Source of the DNA: Candidatus Accumulibacter iunctus
Lineage (GTDB): Bacteria > Pseudomonadota > Gammaproteobacteria > Burkholderiales > Rhodocyclaceae
Reading direction: 5' to 3'
DNA length: 13,299 nucleotides
Assembly: GCA_002345025.1 (NCBI GenBank)
Contig: DDUX01000069.1
Coordinates: 27,452 to 40,750, forward strand
Shown piece after piece: positions 1 to 7,486 of the stretch. The notes under the pieces were generated by a model that did not search any database, had not been told where the DNA came from, and saw only the letters and a list, made by a program, of their open reading frames with translations. A program made the position numbers and the translations under genes. The first letter of the stretch is position 1, and each line of letters opens with the position of its first letter.

Positions 1-1
1 A

Positions 2-67
2 CGGTCGCGGTCGTGGCGGAACCTGCGCCGCACCGTGGTGACCGCCCTCGAGTCGGCACTGCGCTGA
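2..67 (+). CDS. C-terminal tail of an upstream gene (partial)
   Basis: In the frame starting at base 2 the sequence stays open from the window edge to a TGA at 65-67, giving a basic 21-residue tail that ends TALESALR. It lies 54 bases before the transglutaminase gene on the same strand, so the two could be co-transcribed. The tail is too short to assign to a family. Transglutaminase genes of this kind are often found beside alpha-E domain or ATP-grasp genes, but nothing here proves that. The call rests only on an open frame with a stop at a sensible position. Confidence 0.3.
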   Translation, partial: RSRSWRNLRRTVVTALESALR

Positions 68-121
68 CGACCCACTGCCCGCCTTGTTCTCCACCGAGGC
101 ACCCAACAACCGGAGGCTCGA

Positions 122-961
122 ATGAAGATCCGCATCGGCTATGACATCGTCTATGAGTGCGTGCAGCCGACACCGATGATCCTGACGCTCAACATCCACT
201 ACTCGCGGATGAACGACGTCGTGGTGCCTGATCATCTGATGACCGATCCAGCCGTGCCGCTGGTTGCCTATCGCGACGGCTTCGGCAACTGGTGCAGCCG
301 AATCGTCGCGCCGCGCGGCGACATCCGCATCTTTGCCGACGGTGTCGTTCGCGATTCGGCGCAGGTGGACGACGTCGCTCCCGAGGCGCAACAGGTCGCC
401 CTCCAGGATCTGCCGGAAGAGACGCTGGTCTTCCTGCTCGGCAGCCGCTATTGTGAAACCGACCGACTGTCCGCCGATGCCTGGCGTCTCTTCGGGCACA
501 CGCCCCCCGGCTGGGCGCGCGTGCAGGCGATCTGCGACTTTGTACACCAGCGCATCAAGTTCGGCTACGAGTTCGCACGCCCGACCAAGACGGCTTGCGA
601 GGTCTACAACGAGCGCGCCGGTGTTTGCCGCGACTACGCTCATCTGGCCGTCACCTTCTGCCGCTGCATGAACATACCGGCTCGGTACTGCACCGGCTAT
701 CTCGGCGACATTGGCGTCACGCCGGTGCCCGGTCCGATGGACTTCTCGGGCTGGTTCGACGTGTATCTCGGCGGCCGCTGGTACACCTTCGACGCACGCA
801 ACAACGTTCCTCGCATCGGCCGTGTGCTCATTGCACGCGGCCGCGACGCTGCCGATGTGGCGATGGTAACGACCTTTGGACCGAGCGTCCTGAAGAGCTT
901 TTTTGTCCGCACCGACGAAGTGGCGACGGCCTCGTTCACGGACGGGCATAACCCTGGCTGA
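122..961 (+). CDS. Transglutaminase-like cysteine protease-fold protein
   Basis: The 279-residue protein has an N-terminal beta-rich region (about 1-100) and a transglutaminase-like core (about 130-230). The nucleophile motif AGVCRDYAHLAVTFCR places the candidate catalytic Cys at 169. The second conserved block, MDFSGWFDVYLGGRWYTFDAR, supplies the Asp at 224. The usual His just before the conserved Trp (HAW in the family) is Ser-Gly here (209-210), so the classical Cys-His-Asp triad is incomplete. The tail RIGRVLIARGRDAADVA is typical of this bacterial subgroup. No signal peptide or membrane segment is visible, so a cytoplasmic location is likely. GGAGG at 112-116, five bases before ATG 122, fixes the start. 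The substrate is unknown; peptidase or amidase activity is a family expectation only. The gene converges on the DUF883 gene across 164 bases. Confidence 0.9.
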   Translation: MKIRIGYDIVYECVQPTPMILTLNIHYSRMNDVVVPDHLMTDPAVPLVAYRDGFGNWCSRIVAPRGDIRIFADGVVRDSAQVDDVAPEAQQVALQDLPEETLVFLLGSRYCETDRLSADAWRLFGHTPPGWARVQAICDFVHQRIKFGYEFARPTKTACEVYNERAGVCRDYAHLAVTFCRCMNIPARYCTGYLGDIGVTPVPGPMDFSGWFDVYLGGRWYTFDARNNVPRIGRVLIARGRDAADVAMVTTFGPSVLKSFFVRTDEVATASFTDGHNPG

Positions 962-1086
962 CCCACCACAAGGCACGGGCATCTCGATGCGATTGGCGTC
1001 GGTGGACGAGCCGGCGTTCGCGGCAACACGTACCGCAGTCGAGCTCAGGCCTCAGGTATGGAGACGTCTCTCTCGACGGGTTTCCC

Positions 1087-1118
1087 GGCGCGCTTGCTGG
1101 CTTGCCGGCAAGCGCGCC
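1087..1118. terminator. Strong hairpin between convergent genes
   Basis: Perfect 11-bp inverted repeat (1087-1097 with 1108-1118, arm GGCGCGCTTGC) around a 10-base loop. It starts 7 bases beyond the stop codon of the minus-strand DUF883 gene and 126 bases after the plus-strand transglutaminase gene, so it could end transcription from either side. Neither strand shows a T-run after the stem, so it is not a textbook intrinsic terminator and may instead stabilise a 3' end. Confidence 0.55.
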
Positions 1119-1125
1119 GCGCCAA

Positions 1126-1458
1126 TCAGCGGCGGCTGGCAAAGAGCCCGACGAGGAAGCCGATCGCCGCGGCAAGCGCAAGCACCTGCCAGGGATTGTC
1201 CGCGACGTATTCGTGGGTCGCGTGGGCCGCACCTCTTGCCTTTTCTGCCACCACGGTTCGCGCATCACCGAGCCGGTATCCGACCTCGGCGAGCTTCTCC
1301 CGGATCCTGGTGCGGGCCAGGGAGAGTTCCTGTGACGACGAGTCGGCTACCTCCTGCAGCAGGTGGTCGGCATCGTCGACGACGCTCCGGATGTCCTTTA
1401 CCAGTCTTTCCTTTGTGTCTTCGCCGGCTCTCTGCCTGGCGATCATTTCACTGTCCAT
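1126..1458 (-). CDS. DUF883 / ElaB-YqjD-YgaM family membrane-anchored protein
   Basis: About 110 residues from the chosen ATG at 1458 (MDSEMIARQRAGEDTKERL). The N-terminal two thirds is a charged, Ala/Glu/Arg-rich amphipathic helix, probably a coiled coil. The C-terminus is a single hydrophobic segment (NPWQVLALAAAIGFLVGLF) followed by ASRR. This is the signature of the DUF883 family, whose E. coli members ElaB and YqjD are inner-membrane C-tail proteins linked to stationary phase, stress and ribosome association. AGGAAAGG lies 9 bases before ATG 1458; ATG 1464 is the alternative. The same frame is open to 1551, but the extra residues do not resemble the family. A Crp-type palindrome and a -10-like hexamer lie about 165-215 bases upstream (1672-1630), implying a leader of about 165 bases. 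Family call is firm; exact function is unknown. Confidence 0.88.
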   Translation of the reverse strand: MDSEMIARQRAGEDTKERLVKDIRSVVDDADHLLQEVADSSSQELSLARTRIREKLAEVGYRLGDARTVVAEKARGAAHATHEYVADNPWQVLALAAAIGFLVGLFASRR

Positions 1459-1629
1459 AGTCATCAGCCTTTCCTGCTGCGGGTGGATTGGGGCGATCAT
1501 CGGTGGCTGCGACGACCGCGTACGGGCCATTGTCGGCGGGCAACCGGACACCGCGCTCGGTTTGCTGCGGGTGCCTCTCTCGACAGTCGGGGGAGGCGGC
1601 CGTGCGCGAGCAGGCTTTCTCCCCGGTCA

Positions 1630-1672
1630 ATACTCATCCTCGCTCGGTGTTGCGTCTGTGCGCCAGCGCACA
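1630..1672 (-). promoter_or_regulatory. Crp-type operator plus -10 upstream of DUF883 gene
   Basis: Perfect 16-bp palindrome at 1657-1672, reading TGTGCGCTGGCGCACA on the minus strand and followed by GAC. The hexamer GAGTAT (1635-1630) starts 22 bases after the palindrome end, so the palindrome centre would be at about -41.5 relative to a start near 1623. The 346-base stretch 1459-1804 between the DUF883 start and the Crp/Fnr stop holds no gene that I can support; this site is its only clear content. One of five matching arrangements in the window. Confidence 0.7.
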
Positions 1673-1804
1673 AATGGCTGCAACCGTGGCCAGCAGACCT
1701 CGGCGGTCACAGAAGTTGGATCCGTGTCGGCTGGCGTGCACACCGACGCGGGCCGTCGCCTGGGCAAGCCGGGTTGCAGGCATGGCGGCAGCCTCGTCAC
1801 CAGT

Positions 1805-2554
1805 TCAGGAGACTCGCCGTCGAAGCTGCACATCGGCGAGCAGTCGGGTCAGTTCATTGCTGACCACGGCGTAGCACTCGCAGGCATGTTTCTCCAGGCC
1901 GCCCCGATCAAGCACCATGATGTGCCCGCGGCGATATTCGATCAAGCCGGCCTTCTGCAGTTTCCCGGCAGCTTCCGTGATTCCTTCCCGACGGACGCCG
2001 AGCATGCCGGCGACCAGTTCCTGCGTCATGACCAGTTCGTTGCCCGGCAGTCGATCAAGGGTCATCAACAGCCAGCGGCATAGTTGCTGCTCGACCGAAT
2101 GGTGGCGGGTGCAGGCGGCGATCTGTGCCATCTGGGTCATCAGCGCCTGCGTGTAGCGCAACAGCAGGGCCTGCAGGAAGCCGCCGCGGGCGAACCCGTG
2201 TTTCAGCGCGCGCGCATCCATCCGATAGGCGTAACCGGCGGTCTGCACAACGGCCGAACTTGGTGTCGTGTTGCCGCCCATGAACAGGGCGACACCGACG
2301 ACGCCCTCGTTGCCGACCCCGGCGGATTCAGCCGTCGCGCCGGACGCCATGACGTAGTGCAGCGAAACGATCGAAGTCGTCGGGAAATAGGCGTGCGACA
2401 ACTGCCTGCCCGGTTCGTAGAGCATGTCGCCAAGTCGCATCTGCACCAGCTCCAGATCGCCCGCAAGCGCCTCGAATTCGCTCGGCGGGAGGGCAGCCAA
2501 GAGATGATTCTGATTGGGATCATGATGGAGTGGTGATGTCGCTGAAGTCCTCAT
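1805..2554 (-). CDS. Crp/Fnr-family transcriptional regulator
   Basis: The 249-residue protein has a cyclic-nucleotide-binding-like beta-roll (about 15-120), a long dimerisation helix (about 122-160) and a C-terminal winged helix-turn-helix of the Crp type (about 155-220). The recognition region GVRREGITEAAGKL keeps the Arg-Glu pair (189-190) that in E. coli CRP contacts the TGTGA half-site. The nucleotide pocket is unusual: the stretch GNEGVVGVALFMGGNTTPSSAVV lacks the Arg-Ser pair that binds cAMP phosphate in CRP, and there is no FNR-type N-terminal Cys cluster. The ligand is therefore unknown. ATG 2554 lies 8 bases after the response regulator stop; AGGAG inside the end of that gene, 12 bases before the ATG, is the only visible ribosome-binding site. 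The two genes are almost certainly co-transcribed. This protein is the prime candidate to bind the TGTGC-N6-GCACA palindromes found around it. Confidence 0.93.
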   Translation of the reverse strand: MRTSATSPLHHDPNQNHLLAALPPSEFEALAGDLELVQMRLGDMLYEPGRQLSHAYFPTTSIVSLHYVMASGATAESAGVGNEGVVGVALFMGGNTTPSSAVVQTAGYAYRMDARALKHGFARGGFLQALLLRYTQALMTQMAQIAACTRHHSVEQQLCRWLLMTLDRLPGNELVMTQELVAGMLGVRREGITEAAGKLQKAGLIEYRRGHIMVLDRGGLEKHACECYAVVSNELTRLLADVQLRRRVS

Positions 2555-2562
2555 CGTAGTCT

Positions 2563-3384
2563 CTAGCTCCTGTTGGTGACTTCAACCCCGATTCCACGGT
2601 AACCGATGAAGCGGCAGGAACCATTGAACATCGGCTCGCCGCTGACCCGGAACTGCTGTTCAGAGCCATCGGCATTCAGGCGGTGGAAAAGGAAGTCGAT
2701 GAACGGCTCGCGCGCGGCGATGGTCGCCTGCAGCTTCTCCCGCTCCGACTCATTCCAGCCCGGGGATTCAAGCCCCCCCGATTCTCCCGCCAGGGAGCCG
2801 ACCCGAATGCCAAGCATCTCGAGCACAGGACCCGACACCTTCGTGAAGTTCATGCTCTCGTCCTGTTCCCAGTACCAGTCGGAGGCCAGTTCGGTCAGGC
2901 TGCGGTAGCGGGCTTCACTCTCGCGCAGTTCGGCAGTTCGTTCCTGAACCGCCTGTTCCAGCACCTTGCTGTAGCTCTCCAGCTGTTTGTAGAGCAGTCG
3001 CACTTCCAGCATGTTGCGGATGCGCGTCAGGACTTCGACCAGGACGAAGGGCTTGCTGATGAAATCCCTGGCGCCCGCCTGCAGGGCGCGCAGCTTGTGG
3101 CCCGGCTGGGCCGTGATCACGAGCACCGGCAGGTAGGCCTCCGCAGAGTTCGTCTTGAGCGATTCCATCACCTGGAATCCGTCCATCCCGGGCATCTGCA
3201 GGTCGAGCAGGATCAGGTCGTAGCAATTCCTGCGATGCATGGCACACACGGCGCATGGATCCCGGGTTGCCGTGACGTTGGTGTAGCCGGCCTCGGCAAG
3301 CAACTGTTCGATCAAGAGGACGTTGGACTCCTGATCGTCGACAATCAGGATGCTGGCGGCAAGGATTTCGGATTCGCTGAGCAT
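2563..3384 (-). CDS. Response regulator: REC domain, coiled coil and PAS domain
   Basis: 273 residues from ATG 3384, which has AGGA 9 bases upstream; the frame is open to 3450, but the extra 22 residues do not look like receiver sequence. A receiver domain occupies about 11-128, with acidic pair Asp16-Asp17, phospho-acceptor Asp61 (LILLDLQMPGMDGF), Thr91 and Lys111 all present. A helical linker (about 128-160, rich in Glu and Gln) leads to a PAS domain (about 160-271) beginning ESEARYRSLTELASDWYW and ending in the PAC-like FIGYRGIGVEVT. There is no DNA-binding, GGDEF, EAL or kinase domain after PAS, so the output is probably a protein contact. It lies downstream of the hybrid kinase (285-base gap) and directly upstream of the Crp/Fnr gene (8-base gap). 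A role as phospho-acceptor between the two is inferred from this order. Confidence 0.92.
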   Translation of the reverse strand: MLSESEILAASILIVDDQESNVLLIEQLLAEAGYTNVTATRDPCAVCAMHRRNCYDLILLDLQMPGMDGFQVMESLKTNSAEAYLPVLVITAQPGHKLRALQAGARDFISKPFVLVEVLTRIRNMLEVRLLYKQLESYSKVLEQAVQERTAELRESEARYRSLTELASDWYWEQDESMNFTKVSGPVLEMLGIRVGSLAGESGGLESPGWNESEREKLQATIAAREPFIDFLFHRLNADGSEQQFRVSGEPMFNGSCRFIGYRGIGVEVTNRS

Positions 3385-3669
3385 GTTGTGTGTTCCTGGT
3401 GGGCTGCGCAGGCAGCTTCGATGTGTGCAGGTTGCAGCGCCCGGCCCCATCTCGATGAACCTGCTGATCCTGATGGGGTGGCGACAGAACTGAAGAATAC
3501 TGCCTCGAGGCCTTGCCGGACAGTCTGGGGGAGGGCGTTGCCAGTCTCCGCGAACGGCTCGTCGGGCAGGCCCGCAGTGGCGCGGTCCCTGGCGAGGGGT
3601 GCAAGCGCCTCGCCGCTCAGCGCGATCCGGTCGTCACTACAGGACGCCATATCGTCGCGTCAGTGGTCA
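3385..3669. other. 285-base gap between kinase and response regulator genes
   Basis: No convincing gene, palindromic operator or U-tailed hairpin was found here. A 101-codon minus-strand frame (3650-3345) overlaps the response regulator start, has no clear ribosome-binding site and resembles no family I know. The gap is long for one operon, so the response regulator and Crp/Fnr genes may have their own promoter here, but I could not pick one out. Confidence 0.4.
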
Positions 3670-6555
3670 TCACTTCCCGGTTTCACAGCCGCCTTCGCGG
3701 ACCCGTTCTGCCGTGGCGAACCGCAGCGCGACGTCCAGCGTATCCATGAACTCGTTGAGCTTGATCGGCTTCGTCAGGTAGCGGAAGAAGCCCGCTCGCA
3801 GACCTTTCTCGATGTCGCGCGGAATGGCATTGGCACTGAGCGCGACGACCGGAATGTGCGCGGTTGCCGGGTCTTCCGCGAGGATTCTCAGCGCCTGGAT
3901 ACCGCTGATTCCTGGCAGATTGATGTCCATCAGGATCACATCGGGCAGCGTCGCGCGGGCGATCTCGATACCGCGTTGACCATCCCGCGCGCTCAGCAAG
4001 CGGATGTCGTGCCGGCGGGCCACCAGATCTTCGACCAGCATCAGATTCGCCGGGTTGTCTTCGACGTAGAGCAGGCTGTGCAAGGCTGCGCCGCTGCGCA
4101 CTGCCGGCTGGGCGAGGAGCGTCGGTTCGTCGGCACGTGCCGTCGCCTCCGGTTCGCTCATCCGGGGCAGCTCGACCCAGAACACACAGCCGTTGCCGAC
4201 CGTGCTTGCGACGCCGATGACGCCGCCCATCGAATCGATCAACCGCTTGCAGACCACCAGGCCAATGCCCGTCCCCTCCTCGATGCTGGCCTTCTGTCCG
4301 AGTCGGTTGAAGGGCTGGAAGAGCTGCGCCAACTGGTCCGGCGTGAGGCCGGCGCCAGTGTCCCCGACGCTGATGCGAATCGAATCCGGGCTGCTCGGTC
4401 GGCACTCGACGCTGACGGTACCACCGACCTTGTTGTACTTGATCGCATTGGACAGCAGGTTGATGAGGATCTGCTTCACCCGTGTCCGGTCGGCCCGCAC
4501 GAAGTACGGAGTCTCGAAGCGGCAGAAAGCGAGGCTGATGCCACGTCCCCGCGCCTGTGGTTCTATCATCGCCTGGCATTCGTACATCACCTCGGCCAGC
4601 GACACCGGTTCCATCGACAGCGACAGCTGGCCGGACTCGATCAGCGATAGATCGAGGACTTCGTTGATCAATTCCAGCAAGTACCATCCGGCCTTGAGAA
4701 TCTGATCAATGCTCCGCTTCTGCGAAAGCGTCGGTTGCGGAGACCCGGATTCGATCAGTTGGGCGAAGCCGAGGATCGCACTGAGCGGCGTGCGCAGTTC
4801 GTGGCTCATGCCGGAAAGGAACTCGGATTTGGCCTGGTTGGCTCGTTCCGCGACAAACCTCGCGCTCTCGAGCTCGGCGTTCTTTTCCCGCAGGACCTGG
4901 TCGAGCAATGCGCGCTCGACCGCCGCCCGCTTGCGCTCGGTATTGTCGGTACCAATCAACAGGTAGCCGATGATCGCATCCTGCGGGTCGCGCAGGGCGG
5001 TGACCGACACCTCGGCCGGCAAGCGGCTGCCGTCCTTGCGGATATAGGTCAACTCGTAAACATCGCCGATGCCGCGTGAGGCCTTGAACACCAATGCCTC
5101 GAAGCCGGGTGCAATCGACGTCCCGAGTTCGAGACTCAGCATCCGCGCGCGCGCGATCAGTTCGTCGGGATCGGAAAAGTCGGCCGGCGTGGTCCTGTTC
5201 AATACCTCGGCGGCCGCATAGCCCAGCATGCGTTCGGCGCCGACGTTGAAGATCTGGATGATCCCACTGGCGTCAGTGGCGATGCTGGAGAAGTTGGCGC
5301 TGTTGAAGATCGCGCTCTGCAGGGCTCCCGCCTTGAGCAACGCCACCTCGGCCTGCTTGCGCGCCGTGACATCGCGCAGAATGCCGGTGAAATAGCGCTG
5401 CCCACCGAGCCACATTTCGCTCGCCGCAATCTCGAGTGGAAAGGCGCTGCCATCCCTGCGCAGACCGACGACTTCCCGTCCGAGGCCGATGGCGCGTGCT
5501 TCAAGACTCGCACTGTAGTGTTCGAGGGAGGGTCTGGTCGTGCCTTGCGCGAGCTCGGGTATCAGCGTGCTGAAGGTCCGTCCGATCAGTTCAGCCGCAC
5601 TGTAGCCAAACATCCGTTCGGCAGCCGGGTTGGCCGTTTCGATGCAGCCGTTGCTCGCCTGCAGGGTGATGATGCCGTCCACCACGGTCTTGAGAATCGT
5701 CTCGATCAGCGCGGTGCTGTCGCGCAGGGCCTGCTGAGCCGCATATTCCTCGGTGACGTCGCGGAACACCAGCACGGCACCAACGACCCGTCCGTCCCGG
5801 TCGCGAATCGGGGCGCAACTGTCGGCGATCGCGCGCTCGCTGCCATCGCGGGCGATCAGGATCGTGTGGTTGGCCAGACCCTGAACGGTGCCGAGCGCCA
5901 AGGTTGCCATCACCGGGATCTTTGAAGATTGACGCGTTTCCTGGTTGATGATGTGGAAGACTTCCTCCACCGGACGGCCCGTGGCTTCGGCCTGAGTCCA
6001 GCCGGTGAGCTGTTCGGCCACCGGGTTCATGCGCATCACGTTAGCTTCCGCATCGGTGGAGATGACCGCGTCGCCGATCGAGTTGAGCGTCACGGCGAGC
6101 TTCTCCTCACTCTCGCGCAAGCTCAGGTTGGCCTGCCGAAGCTGATCGTTGATCGCTTCCTGCGTCTCGAACGAGCGCCCTTCCGCTAGATCTGCGGCAG
6201 CCCTGAGCAGTTGCCGTTTCGGTCGATGAAACCGATGGACGAAGCAGGCAGCCAACAGCAGTAGCAGCGCGCTGGTGGTGATGGCCACTGTCAGCAGGCG
6301 GGGCATGCTGGACTCCAGCCCTGTTGCGTGCGCCAGCAGCGCGACTTCTTCGGCCTCGACGAGGTTGCTGATTTCGGCGCCTTGCAGACTGGGCCGCAGA
6401 TCCTCCGGGCCGTCCATCGCATGCTGGCGCTGCAGGCGCGCCTGGGCGCCTTCGTCGATCTGGTGGGAAGACCAGAGAAATGCTGGTACCCCGAGCGCAC
6501 CGAGCAGCAGGCCTGTTGCTGCGAGCGCAGCCGTGATCCTGTTCACGGCCTTCAC
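3670..6555 (-). CDS. Membrane hybrid sensor histidine kinase (three PAS, HisKA, HATPase, REC)
   Basis: 961 residues from GTG 6555. TM1 is about 7-29, a short periplasmic stretch of some 57 residues follows, and TM2 is about 87-106. Three PAS/PAC units come next (about 152-271, 281-396 and 411-541). The dimerisation domain has the H-box SGMSHELRTPL with His585. The ATPase domain has the N-box NLLSNAIKYN (Asn703), DTGAG and GTGIGL. A C-terminal receiver (about 826-946) has the acidic pair Glu832-Asp833, phospho-acceptor Asp877 (VILMDINLPG) and Lys929. All catalytic residues are present. The frame is open to GTG 6732, with an ATG at 6711, but no start has a good ribosome-binding site. I chose 6555 because it is three codons before the first membrane helix, and because the predicted transcription start (about 6734) leaves no leader for GTG 6732. 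Probably the input of the pathway that includes the downstream response regulator and Crp/Fnr protein. Confidence 0.9.
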   Translation of the reverse strand: MKAVNRITAALAATGLLLGALGVPAFLWSSHQIDEGAQARLQRQHAMDGPEDLRPSLQGAEISNLVEAEEVALLAHATGLESSMPRLLTVAITTSALLLLLAACFVHRFHRPKRQLLRAAADLAEGRSFETQEAINDQLRQANLSLRESEEKLAVTLNSIGDAVISTDAEANVMRMNPVAEQLTGWTQAEATGRPVEEVFHIINQETRQSSKIPVMATLALGTVQGLANHTILIARDGSERAIADSCAPIRDRDGRVVGAVLVFRDVTEEYAAQQALRDSTALIETILKTVVDGIITLQASNGCIETANPAAERMFGYSAAELIGRTFSTLIPELAQGTTRPSLEHYSASLEARAIGLGREVVGLRRDGSAFPLEIAASEMWLGGQRYFTGILRDVTARKQAEVALLKAGALQSAIFNSANFSSIATDASGIIQIFNVGAERMLGYAAAEVLNRTTPADFSDPDELIARARMLSLELGTSIAPGFEALVFKASRGIGDVYELTYIRKDGSRLPAEVSVTALRDPQDAIIGYLLIGTDNTERKRAAVERALLDQVLREKNAELESARFVAERANQAKSEFLSGMSHELRTPLSAILGFAQLIESGSPQPTLSQKRSIDQILKAGWYLLELINEVLDLSLIESGQLSLSMEPVSLAEVMYECQAMIEPQARGRGISLAFCRFETPYFVRADRTRVKQILINLLSNAIKYNKVGGTVSVECRPSSPDSIRISVGDTGAGLTPDQLAQLFQPFNRLGQKASIEEGTGIGLVVCKRLIDSMGGVIGVASTVGNGCVFWVELPRMSEPEATARADEPTLLAQPAVRSGAALHSLLYVEDNPANLMLVEDLVARRHDIRLLSARDGQRGIEIARATLPDVILMDINLPGISGIQALRILAEDPATAHIPVVALSANAIPRDIEKGLRAGFFRYLTKPIKLNEFMDTLDVALRFATAERVREGGCETGK

Positions 6556-6740
6556 CGCAGTGCGGCCGCCGACGTGGCAGGCTTGGGTACTAGATGCCTG
6601 GAGCGGTCTCCTGCTTCGGACATTTCCGAGTTTCCTGAAAAGCGCAACAAGCCCCCGTGTGGCTGTCGGCGGCGTCTGCAAAGGGATGTTTCGAGCCCCA
6701 CGGTGGACCATGACCGCGCCGCCAGGCAGCACCGATGACG

Positions 6741-6783
6741 ATCATCGCCGGATCGGCGCCGCTCGTCCGTGCGCTGGCGCACA
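6741..6783 (-). promoter_or_regulatory. Crp-type operator plus -10 upstream of the hybrid kinase
   Basis: Near-perfect 16-bp palindrome at 6768-6783, reading TGTGCGCCAGCGCACG on the minus strand and followed by GAC. The hexamer GATGAT (6746-6741) starts 22 bases after it, the same geometry as at 1630-1672. It lies between PRC-barrel 1 and the kinase, so it would drive the kinase and possibly the response regulator and Crp/Fnr genes behind it. The -10 region also sits in a small inverted repeat (CGATGA-CGA-TCATCG, 6733-6747 on the plus strand). Confidence 0.65.
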
Positions 6784-6805
6784 GACGGCGATCAATACCG
6801 CCGTC
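6784..6805 (-). terminator. Hairpin overlapping the stop of PRC-barrel 1
   Basis: Perfect 7-bp arms (6784-6790 and 6799-6805, arm GACGGCG) with an 8-base loop. It overlaps the PRC-barrel 1 stop codon (6806-6804) and directly abuts the operator at 6768-6783. It may separate PRC-barrel 1 transcription from the kinase promoter. No T-run follows. Confidence 0.4.
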
Positions 6806-7343
6806 ACCGACCTGGCCTGTGCGATCGAGATAGCCCCGCCCTCGCGGCCGGTCCCGCAACCTGCTCGCTGCGCAGTTGCGTCGTGTAGGGCCTGGTTCCT
6901 TCGTAGCTGTCGCGAGACGCTGACGACCCCTTTCTGGCAAGGCTTTCTTCGGGCCAGAAATCATGGGCTCGGTCAGGCCAATCGTCCTTGTCGAATCCGG
7001 GTGTATCGTGGAGACGCGCCCTGGCCACATCGAGCAAGAAGCGCCTGTTGCCGGCGTCGGGCATCAGTGCGTTCCAGGGGATCGCGAAAAGCTTTTCGCT
7101 CAAGCCGGGAGAACCGCCGAAGGACAGAACGGCATAGGCGATCTGGCCGCTGCGGATGTCCAGCATGATGGATTTGATCTGGCCCAGATCTTCGTATTGG
7201 TGATTCCAGACCGCGCTGCCCACGAGGGTGTCGGCGTCCACCAACTCGGGGCCGAAGCCATGACCTCTCTGCGTATCCCGTGCGGCGACACCGCCCGTAT
7301 GGTCTTCGAAGAAGCTGTTACTGCCCTGATTCGTGAAGTTCAT
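6804..7343 (-). CDS. PRC-barrel domain protein 1
   Basis: The 179-residue protein has a polar N-terminal extension (1-36), a PRC-barrel domain (about 37-115; TLVGSAVWNHQYEDLGQIKSI then IAYAVLSFGG and KLFAIPWNAL) and a PGFDKDDWPD segment. A variable Arg/Ser-rich tail follows. PRC-barrels are small beta-barrel modules found in photosynthetic reaction centre H subunits, RimM and many stand-alone proteins linked to stress and envelope functions; the partner here is unknown. It is a paralogue of the next gene upstream (7572-8015): over the 85 residues from TLVG to WP, 51 are identical by hand count. It is longer at the C-terminus than its sister. ATG 7343 has AGGAG 6 bases before it. Its upstream region has only half-sites of the operator palindrome (7426-7473), unlike its paralogue. 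Confidence 0.9.
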   Translation of the reverse strand: MNFTNQGSNSFFEDHTGGVAARDTQRGHGFGPELVDADTLVGSAVWNHQYEDLGQIKSIMLDIRSGQIAYAVLSFGGSPGLSEKLFAIPWNALMPDAGNRRFLLDVARARLHDTPGFDKDDWPDRAHDFWPEESLARKGSSASRDSYEGTRPYTTQLRSEQVAGPAARAGLSRSHRPGR

Positions 7344-7425
7344 GTGTGTCTCCTGATCATCGACCGCCGAAGCCGGGCCGGGCCTTGCGTCGGGCTTCCA
7401 GCAGGCGCGCTGGACTGGGGAACTC

Positions 7426-7473
7426 TGTGCGCACTGGGATGCGCAAGAGGTCTGTGCTGTGCGTCAATGCACG
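7426..7473 (-). promoter_or_regulatory. Degenerate operator-like half-sites upstream of PRC-barrel 1
   Basis: Two half-site matches to the window's palindrome. TGTGCGC lies at 7426-7432 on the plus strand with no matching partner arm. A looser palindrome lies at 7458-7473 (minus strand CGTGCATTGACGCACA). Neither has a NANNAT hexamer at the 21-22 base distance seen at the five good sites. These may be decayed sites or chance similarity. Confidence 0.25.
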
Positions 7474-7486
7474 CACGCTCGCTGGC

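Noticed and set aside
903..2083. Plus-strand open frames over the DUF883 and Crp/Fnr region
   Set aside because: Arg/Ser/Pro-rich translations antisense to better supported genes.
3345..3650. 101-codon minus-strand frame between kinase and response regulator
   Set aside because: It overlaps the response regulator start, has no clear ribosome-binding site and matches no family known to me.
2683..4650. 655-codon plus-strand open frame
   Set aside because: It lies antisense to the response regulator and hybrid kinase, whose domains are unmistakable. Its translation has no recognisable motif and reflects GC-rich third positions.
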